From: an uncultured Selenomonadaceae bacterium
Lineage (GTDB): Bacteria > Bacillota > Negativicutes > Selenomonadales > Selenomonadaceae
Assembly (NCBI GenBank): GCA_910579115.1
Contig: CAJTSO010000003.1
Span: 35,514-48,404 of the forward strand
Direction: 5' to 3'
Length of the DNA: 12,891 nt
The translations under genes were made by a program, and so were the position numbers. Below are positions 7,126 through 12,891 of the stretch, piece by piece. How positions within the stretch are numbered: position 1 is the first letter of the stretch; every line of letters begins with the position of its first letter. The notes below the pieces were generated by a model that saw nothing but the letters and a program-made list of their open reading frames with translations, had not been told where the DNA came from and ran no database searches.

Positions 7126-7972
7126 GGAGTCTACCCCTCAAAATGAAACCTTCAATAGTAGCATAGATGGCAAAAATTCCACAGATTTTGATGAAGCAAG
7201 TGCCGACCAGAACTGCGACAACAGCGAGCTGCAGGAGTCTGACGGGTCTGGTGGACCAGTAGATGAGAAGGAAATTGATGATGGTAGCATGTCGATCATT
7301 GCTCACTTAGAAGAACTACGTTGGCGTTTAATTCGGGCAATATTGGCAGTCTTGGTTTGCAGTGGTATTTGCTATTGTTTTATTGAAGAGATAATGACTT
7401 TCATCTCAGAACCGATAGGGAAATTATATTATTTGCAACCTTCGGAGGCTTTTTTTACTTACCTGAAGGTATCAATCTTTTGCGGTTTCATATTAGCGCT
7501 GCCTATCGTGTTTTATCAAATATGGTGTTTTATCCTGCCAGCTCTAACCATTAAAGAACGATATATAGCCGCGGTTATAGTACCTTCTTCGGTAATTCTC
7601 TTTTTATCTGGCTTGGCATTTTCTTTTTTCCTGGTAATGCCTGCTGCCTTGAAGTTCTTTGGTGGATTTGGCAGTGATTCACTGATGCCCATGTTTTCGG
7701 TGGCCAGATACTTTGATTTTCTGTTTTCATTTATTCTTCCCTTTGGCTTTGTGTTTGAGCTGCCATTAGTAATTGTCATTGCCGCAAAGCTGGGATTTTT
7801 ATCTTCAAAATTTTTGAGAGATAAGCGGCGTTACGTTATCTTTTTATCTTTTGTGATAGGAGCGATTATTACGCCTACTCCTGATATTTTTACTCAGATT
7901 ATGGTAGCTCTTCCCATGATTATTCTTCATGAGCTAAGTTATTTTATCGTCAGATTTGTTTTAAGAAAGTGA
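7118..7972 (+). CDS. tatC: Sec-independent protein translocase TatC with an acidic N-terminal extension
   Basis: TatC is the six-helix membrane receptor for twin-arginine signal peptides. The 284-residue product contains HLEELRWRL at 63-71 (signal-recognition Glu residues), PSEAFFTYLK at 108-117, FELP at 213-216 (Glu214 at the place of E. coli Glu170) and TPTPD at 252-256. Membrane helices begin near residue 72. The first 57 residues are unusual: hydrophilic, rich in Asp, Glu, Ser and Asn, and absent from typical TatC, which starts almost at the HLEEL motif. The start at 7118 overlaps tatA, with AAGGA only two bases upstream. An in-frame ATG at 7289 (residue 58) would give a canonical 227-residue TatC, but AAGGAAA lies about 15 bases before it, which is too far. 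The longer form is preferred, not certain. The ubiD start is 6 bp downstream. Confidence 0.93.
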   Translation: MPEESTPQNETFNSSIDGKNSTDFDEASADQNCDNSELQESDGSGGPVDEKEIDDGSMSIIAHLEELRWRLIRAILAVLVCSGICYCFIEEIMTFISEPIGKLYYLQPSEAFFTYLKVSIFCGFILALPIVFYQIWCFILPALTIKERYIAAVIVPSSVILFLSGLAFSFFLVMPAALKFFGGFGSDSLMPMFSVARYFDFLFSFILPFGFVFELPLVIVIAAKLGFLSSKFLRDKRRYVIFLSFVIGAIITPTPDIFTQIMVALPMIILHELSYFIVRFVLRK

Positions 7973-7978
7973 GCTTCA

Positions 7979-9436
7979 ATGGCATACAGAGACTTGCGAG
8001 ATTTTGCGGCAGAGCTGGAAAAGCGGGGTTTGCTTAAGCGAATAAAGGCTCCGGTAAGCTGTGACCTTGAAATTACCGAAATAACGGATCGCATTTCCAA
8101 ACGGGAGGGAACCGGAAATGTGGCTCTTCTCTTTGAAAACGTGGTCGGTTACGATATCCCGGTGTTAATAAATGCCTTTGGCAGTATGGAACGTATGGCT
8201 TTAGCATTGGGAGTCGGTACAATTGAAGAATTGGCAGACGAAATTCGTACCATGTTACAGTTACCCTACATATCATTTCAAAATAAAATGGATGTTATTT
8301 CAATAATCCCAATGATAAAAAAGGCGATAAATTTTCCTAAATATGTAAAAAATGCCCCCTGTCAGGAAGTAATTGAGAGAGAGCCTGATTTAGATAAGTT
8401 CCCAATTCTAAGGTGCTGGCCACAGGATGGAGGCCCATTTATAACCCTTCCTCTTGTGTTTACAAAAAATCCGGCTACCGGAAAAAGAAATGTGGGAATG
8501 TACCGCCTCCAAAAGTATGATAAATGTACAACCGGAATGCATTGGCATATTCATAAAAACGGGGCTGATAACTATAGAGATACGGTAGCTGCCGGTAAGA
8601 AACATATGGAGGTTGCGGTAGCAATCGGTACCGATCCCGCCCTTACTTATGCGGCTACAGCTCCTTTGCCCAGAGATGTAGATGAGATGGTTTTTGCCGG
8701 TTTCCTAAGACATAAGTCTGTAGAGCTTACAAAGTGCATAACAGTTAACGTTGAGGTTCCTGCTACCAGTGAGATAATCTTAGAGGGGTATGTAGAGGCA
8801 GGGGAAGTCAGAAGGGAAGGACCTTTTGGGGATCATACCGGTTACTACTCTTTGGCGGATGATTATCCTGTATTCCACATTACTTGTATAACACACCGAA
8901 AAAATCCCATATACGCAGCAACTATTGTTGGCCGCCCACCTATGGAAGATTGTTATATGGCAAAAGCAACCGAACGAATTTTCCTGCCTGTCCTTCAGCA
9001 GATAATTCCCGAAATAGTTGATATAAATTTGCCCCTGACCGGCGTGTTTCATAACTGCGCTATGGTGTCCATTAAGAAAACGTATCCCCAGCAGGCTAAA
9101 AAGGTGATGCAGTCTATTTGGGGCATGGGTCAAATGATGTTCACAAAGATGATCATAGTAGTTGATGAACATGTTGATGTCCAAAATGAGAAAGAGGTTT
9201 GGTGGAGAGTATTCAATAACATTGATGCCAAAAGTGACATTATTATGATTGATGGGCCACTGGATGCTTTAGATCATTCTTCGCCGATGGCAAAATGGGG
9301 CACTAAGCTTGGTATTGATGCAACAAAAACATGGCCGGAAGAAGGCCATACGAGAGAATGGCCAGATGAGATATCAATGAGCGAAATAGTCAAGCGAAAT
9401 GTCACTGAGAAGTGGAAGGATCTTGGCCTTGACTAA
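7979..9436 (+). CDS. ubiD: UbiD-family prenylated-FMN decarboxylase, probably menaquinone route (MqnL-like)
   Basis: UbiD enzymes remove the ring carboxylate of an aromatic acid using prenylated FMN and a divalent metal. The 485-residue length is typical. Family landmarks are complete: N171 and R176 in NVGMYRL, H192 in a TGMHWHIHK segment and E236 as cofactor/metal residues, and R176, E280 and D285 as the catalytic Arg-Glu-Asp/Glu set within REGPFGDHTGYY (279-290). Sitting directly before a UbiA prenyltransferase and downstream of a polyprenyl synthase, it most likely decarboxylates the prenylated intermediate in futalosine-pathway menaquinone synthesis, as proposed for MqnL in Streptomyces. 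A ubiquinone-type substrate is possible, but unlikely in a Firmicute. The UbiX/MqnM flavin prenyltransferase required for its cofactor is not in the window. The ribosome site is weak (AAAGTGAG overlapping the tatC end), so translational coupling is likely. Confidence 0.93.
   Translation: MAYRDLRDFAAELEKRGLLKRIKAPVSCDLEITEITDRISKREGTGNVALLFENVVGYDIPVLINAFGSMERMALALGVGTIEELADEIRTMLQLPYISFQNKMDVISIIPMIKKAINFPKYVKNAPCQEVIEREPDLDKFPILRCWPQDGGPFITLPLVFTKNPATGKRNVGMYRLQKYDKCTTGMHWHIHKNGADNYRDTVAAGKKHMEVAVAIGTDPALTYAATAPLPRDVDEMVFAGFLRHKSVELTKCITVNVEVPATSEIILEGYVEAGEVRREGPFGDHTGYYSLADDYPVFHITCITHRKNPIYAATIVGRPPMEDCYMAKATERIFLPVLQQIIPEIVDINLPLTGVFHNCAMVSIKKTYPQQAKKVMQSIWGMGQMMFTKMIIVVDEHVDVQNEKEVWWRVFNNIDAKSDIIMIDGPLDALDHSSPMAKWGTKLGIDATKTWPEEGHTREWPDEISMSEIVKRNVTEKWKDLGLD
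9414..9420 (+). promoter_or_regulatory. ubiA ribosome binding site inside ubiD
   Basis: GGAAGGA, eight bases before the TTG at 9429, points to that TTG as the ubiA start, not the in-frame ATG at 9399. The translated ubiA then overlaps the ubiD stop by 8 bp. Confidence 0.6.
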
Positions 9437-10286
9437 AATAAATCGGCTTCTTCGCGCCCATATAAAAAATGTTGCTATTCATCATACCATTTTTGATTTG
9501 CCCTTTGCTTATGTTGGCGCAATTCTTGCCTCTGGGGGGGATCCTGGCTGGAAGGTTTTGATCTGGATAACATTGGCTTTAACCGGGGCTCGCTGCGCAG
9601 CCCTGGCTATTGACAATTTAGTGGATTTCAAATACGATAAAGTTCATCCAAGATTCACTAAACGCCCGATGGTTACAGGTGATTTAAGCAAAAGGGATGC
9701 GGTAGTATTTATTGCTGTTTGCGCGGTGATAATGGTTTATTCCGCCGTTCAGTTGCCGGATATATGCCTCAAACTTCTGCCGGTTGCCGCTTTTCCATCA
9801 GTTATTTATCCATTTATGAAGAGAATTACCTGTTTGTGCCATGCAGTTTTAGGGGTCGCTATAGCAATGGCTCCAGCCGGCGGCTGGATAGCTGCCGGCG
9901 GCAGTATAGATTGGAATTTAATACTGCTTTGCTCAGCTGTAGGGCTGTGGATAGGTTCCTTTGACGTTATATACGGGGTTCAGGATATAGAATTTGACAT
10001 TAGCCAAGGTCTTCATTCCATGGCCGTCTCAGTGGGAGCAGTGAACGCTTTTCGTTTAGCGGCTATCGGTCACGCTATGTCTATTGGAACATTTATCTGG
10101 CTGGGAATAAGAATGGGCTTAAATTATCTGTATTTTATTGGTATAGCCGTGGCTGCCTGTACCCTGATATATCAGCACCGGATTGCTGATTACAGGGATT
10201 TTTCCTGGCTTACCCAGAAATATTTTATGCGAAATGGTATCGTATCTATAGCCATTTTGATATTTACATTTACCAGCTTTTTGTAA
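9429..10286 (+). CDS. ubiA: UbiA-family polyprenyltransferase (4-hydroxybenzoate/MqnP-like)
   Basis: This integral membrane enzyme attaches the polyprenyl chain to an aromatic acid. With the TTG start it has 285 residues and about eight or nine membrane helices. The N-terminal HTIFDLPFAYVGA (19-31) and the second Asp motif FDVIYGVQDIEFD (178-190) followed by GLHS closely match the UbiA/MqnP clade, not MenA. The YPFMKR segment (127-132) is also standard. The first Asp motif is atypical: D62-N63-x2-D66-x3-D70, where the family normally has Asn at position 62 (NxxxDxxxD) and Arg after the middle Asp. The two metal-binding Asp residues are kept. The gene is the last of the operon. Together with HepT and UbiD it completes a prenylate-then-decarboxylate module for menaquinone. 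An upstream ATG at 9399 would add ten residues lying inside ubiD and is less likely. Confidence 0.92.
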   Translation: MTKINRLLRAHIKNVAIHHTIFDLPFAYVGAILASGGDPGWKVLIWITLALTGARCAALAIDNLVDFKYDKVHPRFTKRPMVTGDLSKRDAVVFIAVCAVIMVYSAVQLPDICLKLLPVAAFPSVIYPFMKRITCLCHAVLGVAIAMAPAGGWIAAGGSIDWNLILLCSAVGLWIGSFDVIYGVQDIEFDISQGLHSMAVSVGAVNAFRLAAIGHAMSIGTFIWLGIRMGLNYLYFIGIAVAACTLIYQHRIADYRDFSWLTQKYFMRNGIVSIAILIFTFTSFL

Positions 10287-10290
10287 ATCG

Positions 10291-10319
10291 TTCACATGAT
10301 ATTTTAACTGGGGTTTATT
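10291..10319 (+). promoter_or_regulatory. Weak candidate promoter for folD-fhs
   Basis: TTCACA at 10291-10296 (5 of 6 to the -35 consensus) and TTTATT at 10314-10319 (4 of 6 to the -10) are 17 bp apart, immediately after the ubiA stop. No terminator is visible in the 134-bp ubiA-folD gap, so read-through from the quinone operon is also possible. The leader would be about 95 nt. Confidence 0.3.
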
Positions 10320-10363
10320 CAATTGTGATAGAGATAAACATTATATCGATAAAAGAATTTTTT

Positions 10364-10378
10364 CCACTTTTGAAGTGG
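10364..10378. repeat. Small hairpin in the folD leader
   Basis: CCACTT at 10364-10369 and AAGTGG at 10373-10378 can pair around a TTG loop. The T-run lies before the hairpin, not after it, so it is not a terminator for plus-strand transcription. A longer-range pair, ATGATATT at 10296-10303 with AATATCAT at 10381-10388, encloses it. The role is unknown. Confidence 0.35.
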
Positions 10379-10420
10379 TGAATATCATTTGTAATGGTCT
10401 CGAAAGAAAGGTTGATAGTT

Positions 10421-11287
10421 ATGTCCGCAAGAATCCTCTCCGGAAAAGAATTTGCCACCAAAATTAAGGAGGCGGCAAAGGAAGACGCTTTGGCATTTAG
10501 GGACGAGTATGGTTTCATGCCGGGCTTAGCGGTAATTATAATAGGCGAAGATTCTGCTTCCCAGGTTTATGTTCGCAATAAGAACAAGGCTTGCGAGGAG
10601 TTGGGGTTTCACTCTGAGATGATTGCCCTGCCTGCTGATACTTCAAAGGACGAGCTCCTTAGCAGGATAGACGCATTAAATGCTGACAAGAAAATAAGTG
10701 GCATTCTCGTACAGTTGCCATTACCAAAGGCGTTGCAACCCTTCGAGTATGACGTGTTAAACCGAATTGATCCCATGAAGGATGTTGATGGTTTTCATCC
10801 GGTTAATGTAGGAAGGCTCGTTACTGGTCAGGAATCTCTTGTCCCCTGTACCCCTGCTGGCTGTGTAAGGATGCTTGAACTGGCTGATATTCCTATAGAT
10901 GGGGCTAATGCGGTTATAATCGGTCGCAGTAACATAGTTGGCAAACCCATGATGAGTTTGCTTTTAAAAAAAAGCGCTACCGTTACTGTATGCCATTCTC
11001 ATACAAAAAATCTCGCTGAGATTTGCCGCAATGCCGATGTTCTTGTGGCGGCAATCGGTAAGCCTCTGTTTGTAAAGGCTGATATGGTAAAACCGGGAGC
11101 AACTGTAATTGATGTTGGCATAAATCGCATTGAACCAAAGAAACTGGTTGGGGATGTGGATTACGACTCAGTTAAAGAAGTTGCCGGTGCAATTACTCCA
11201 GTTCCGGGTGGCGTGGGCTTGCTGACAATTGCCATGCTGATGGCAAACACCGTTAAGGCAGCGAAGCTGCAGGCTGGGAGAATATGA
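10421..11287 (+). CDS. folD: Bifunctional methylene-tetrahydrofolate dehydrogenase/methenyl-tetrahydrofolate cyclohydrolase
   Basis: FolD interconverts 10-formyl-, 5,10-methenyl- and 5,10-methylene-tetrahydrofolate using NAD(P), in the cytoplasm. It runs oxidatively in most cells and reductively in the methyl branch of acetogenesis. The product is 288 residues, the usual size. Visible motifs are SQVYVRNKNKACEELG (47-62) with Tyr50 and catalytic Lys54, QLPLPK with Gln98, KDVDGFHP with Asp121, PCTPAGC (142-148), the nucleotide-binding GRSNIVGKP (168-176) and PVPGGVGLLT (260-269). The start at 10421 is preceded by AGAAAGG at 10405-10411 with nine-base spacing; an in-frame ATG at 10394 lacks a ribosome site and adds a non-conserved leader. 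fhs begins 29 bp downstream, and the pair form a functional unit. Whether it prefers NADP or NAD cannot be read from sequence alone. Confidence 0.97.
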   Translation: MSARILSGKEFATKIKEAAKEDALAFRDEYGFMPGLAVIIIGEDSASQVYVRNKNKACEELGFHSEMIALPADTSKDELLSRIDALNADKKISGILVQLPLPKALQPFEYDVLNRIDPMKDVDGFHPVNVGRLVTGQESLVPCTPAGCVRMLELADIPIDGANAVIIGRSNIVGKPMMSLLLKKSATVTVCHSHTKNLAEICRNADVLVAAIGKPLFVKADMVKPGATVIDVGINRIEPKKLVGDVDYDSVKEVAGAITPVPGGVGLLTIAMLMANTVKAAKLQAGRI

Positions 11288-11316
11288 CGATTACTTAATT
11301 AGGAAGGATGCTGACT

Positions 11317-12891
11317 ATGAAAACAGATGTAGAAATTGCTCAGGAAGCGAAGATTCGCCCGATTTGTGAGATTGCGGAGAAACTTGGTTTGAAAAATGAC
11401 GAAATTGAGCATTACGGTAAATACAAAGCGAAGATTACCCTCAGCGCCTATGAACGGGTAAAAGAAAATAAGAACGGTAAACTCATTCTTGTTACGGCAA
11501 TAAATCCCACCTCAGCTGGTGAGGGTAAAACTACTACAAGTGTTGGTTTGGCAGATGCTTTCCATGTTCTGGATAAAAATGTCGCTGTTGCACTTCGTGA
11601 GCCTTCCCTTGGGCCGTGCTTTGGTGTGAAGGGCGGCGCCGCCGGTGGTGGTTATGCCCAAGTCGTTCCTATGGAGGATATAAATCTTCATTTTACCGGA
11701 GATTTCCATGCTATTACAGCTGCACACAATCTTTTGGCTGCGGTGATTGATAACCACATTCAGCAGGGTAATGCTCTTGATATTGATGTCCGTCGCATTG
11801 TATGGAAGCGTGTCCTTGATTTGAATGATCGTGCCCTCAGGCATGTTGTAATCGGGCTGGGCGGAAAGGCTCACGGTATTCCCCGTGAGACGGGATTCGA
11901 TATCACCGTTGCTTCTGAAATGATGGCGATTCTTTGCCTGTCATCCGGTCTTCAGGATATGAAAGAACGGCTGGGAAGGATCGTTGTTGCTTACGACCGC
12001 TCCGGAAGGGCAATTCGTGCTACCGAGCTGGATGTAACCGGGGCTTTGGCGCTTCTCTTTAAGGACGCAATCAAACCAAACCTTGTTCAAACCTTGGAAG
12101 GAACACCTGCCTTTATTCATGGAGGTCCCTTTGCAAACATTGCCCATGGCTGCAATAGTGTAATGGCGACAAAATTTGCCCTTAAGTTTGCCGATTACGT
12201 AGTAACTGAGGCAGGTTTTGGCGCTGATCTTGGCGCTGAAAAGTTCCTAGATATAAAGTGTCGTTTTGCTGGCTTCAATCCGGATGCAGTTGTAATTGTC
12301 GCTACCGTCCGGGCATTAAAAATGCACGGTGGCTTAGGCAAGAAAGAGCTGGATAAGATTGATCTGGACGCTCTTAAAAAGGGTATGGCAAATCTAACAA
12401 AGCACATTGAGAACATTCAGGCCTTTGGCTTACCTGCGGTTGTTGCCCTTAACGCTTTTCCAACTGATACTCCCGAAGAAATTGAACTCGTGGAGAAAAT
12501 GTGCAGCGAAATGGGAGCTGAAGTTGCTTTGTCTGAAGTTTGGGCAAAAGGTGGAAAAGGCGGCGTAGAGCTTGCTAAAAAAGTTGAGGCTGCCATTGAG
12601 AAACCCAAAAATTTCAAGTTTATGTATGATGTGAGCCAGACTATTCCTGAGAAGATTAGCGCTATCGCTAAAACAATCTATGGTGCTGACGGTGTTGTTT
12701 TCACAGCAGATGCTAATAAGCAGATGAAAGAAATTGAAGATCTGGGTTATGACAAAATGCCGGTATGCATGGCTAAAACACAGTATTCTCTCAGTGATGA
12801 TGAAACTAAGGTGGGGCGTCCCAGTGGATTTAACATCACAGTAAGAGAGCTTAAAATCTCTGCTGGAGCTGGTTTTATAGTTGCGCTAACC
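11317..12891 (+). CDS. fhs: Formate-tetrahydrofolate ligase (formyl-THF synthetase), 3' end cut by window edge
   Basis: This enzyme joins formate to tetrahydrofolate with ATP, giving 10-formyl-THF, the substrate that FolD then processes. I translated the frame by eye from the ATG at 11317 and it is open, without stop or frameshift, for 525 codons to the last base. The family is usually about 555-560 residues, so roughly 30 are missing. AGGAAGG at 11301-11307 is nine bases before the start. The ATP P-loop reads PTSAGEGKTTT (64-74). The REPSLGPCFG segment (94-103) carries the Arg that contacts formyl phosphate in the Moorella enzyme (Arg97 there). TPAFIHGGPFANIAHGCNS (263-281) is the conserved folate-side segment. 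Adjacency to folD fits either an acetogenic methyl branch or general one-carbon supply. No other Wood-Ljungdahl gene is in view. Confidence 0.97.
   Translation, partial: MKTDVEIAQEAKIRPICEIAEKLGLKNDEIEHYGKYKAKITLSAYERVKENKNGKLILVTAINPTSAGEGKTTTSVGLADAFHVLDKNVAVALREPSLGPCFGVKGGAAGGGYAQVVPMEDINLHFTGDFHAITAAHNLLAAVIDNHIQQGNALDIDVRRIVWKRVLDLNDRALRHVVIGLGGKAHGIPRETGFDITVASEMMAILCLSSGLQDMKERLGRIVVAYDRSGRAIRATELDVTGALALLFKDAIKPNLVQTLEGTPAFIHGGPFANIAHGCNSVMATKFALKFADYVVTEAGFGADLGAEKFLDIKCRFAGFNPDAVVIVATVRALKMHGGLGKKELDKIDLDALKKGMANLTKHIENIQAFGLPAVVALNAFPTDTPEEIELVEKMCSEMGAEVALSEVWAKGGKGGVELAKKVEAAIEKPKNFKFMYDVSQTIPEKISAIAKTIYGADGVVFTADANKQMKEIEDLGYDKMPVCMAKTQYSLSDDETKVGRPSGFNITVRELKISAGAGFIVALT

Noticed and set aside
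8780..9184. Minus-strand 134-codon frame opposite ubiD
   Set aside because: It is antisense to the most conserved part of UbiD and shows no family motif. It is a shadow frame.
10364..10378. Terminator between ubiA and folD
   Set aside because: The 6-bp hairpin has its T-run before the stem, not after it. On the minus strand it is followed by A residues, so it fits a terminator in neither direction.
10287..10420. Tetrahydrofolate riboswitch before folD
   Set aside because: The gap shows none of the conserved junction sequences of that class and is A+T-rich with only short stems.
11512..12617. Several minus-strand frames opposite fhs
   Set aside because: They are antisense to a fully conserved, uninterrupted fhs coding region and carry no motifs.
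1..12891. Hidden mobile element, CRISPR array, defence or toxin system
   Set aside because: I saw no transposase or integrase, no direct-repeat array, no terminal inverted repeats around any block, and no toxin-antitoxin-like pair. The genes are mostly core metabolism and repair.

Overview
The window is about 12.9 kb of ordinary-looking bacterial chromosome with low-to-moderate G+C as judged by eye. It encodes ten complete or near-complete genes plus one gene cut by the right edge. The gene content points to an anaerobic, quinone-making member of the Firmicutes. It has strong GGAGG-type ribosome binding sites, a UbiD/UbiA pair of the kind used in futalosine-route menaquinone synthesis, a minimal TatA-TatC translocon, and folD next to formate-tetrahydrofolate ligase. 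A Sporomusaceae-like or Peptococcaceae-like acetogen or anaerobic respirer would fit. This placement is inference, since no rRNA or other taxonomic marker is present.

Layout. (1) 31-3435: an unrecognised 191-residue protein, possibly a remnant of an AMP-forming ligase N-terminal region, lies 6 bp before uvrA (excision repair). This block ends in a strong hairpin at 3498-3531. (2) 3630-4814: a cation diffusion facilitator exporter with its own candidate promoter. Its membrane metal site looks like that of Mn exporters, and its cytosolic domain appears duplicated. (3) 5021-5725, minus strand: deoD purine nucleoside phosphorylase, converging on the exporter and sharing one bidirectional terminator at 4955-5001. 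Its catalytic Asp204 is replaced by Asn. (4) 5921-10286: a tight operon, hepT-tatA-tatC-ubiD-ubiA, with gaps of 23 bp or less or short overlaps. HepT makes the polyprenyl tail, UbiA attaches it to an aromatic acid, and UbiD removes the ring carboxylate. The Tat genes sit in the middle. (5) 10421 to the end: folD and fhs (formate-tetrahydrofolate ligase), the one-carbon tetrahydrofolate steps of the methyl branch of the Wood-Ljungdahl pathway or of general folate metabolism. fhs is open through the last base, probably missing only about 30 C-terminal residues.

How the genes work together. Block 4 links synthesis of the membrane electron carrier with the twin-arginine translocase, which exports folded cofactor-bearing redox enzymes. 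The two functions would meet at the membrane in anaerobic respiration. Block 5 supplies one-carbon units. Blocks 1-3 are housekeeping (DNA repair, metal efflux, purine salvage) with no evident functional link to the rest.

I found no CRISPR array, insertion sequence, tRNA, rRNA, phage gene or recognisable defence system. No non-coding gap exceeds about 210 bp. The features most worth checking are the DeoD Asp204-to-Asn change, the tat genes inside a quinone operon, the acidic N-terminal tail of TatC, the duplicated cytosolic domain of the exporter, and the small unrecognised gene at the left end. I see no strong evidence for a wholly new system.
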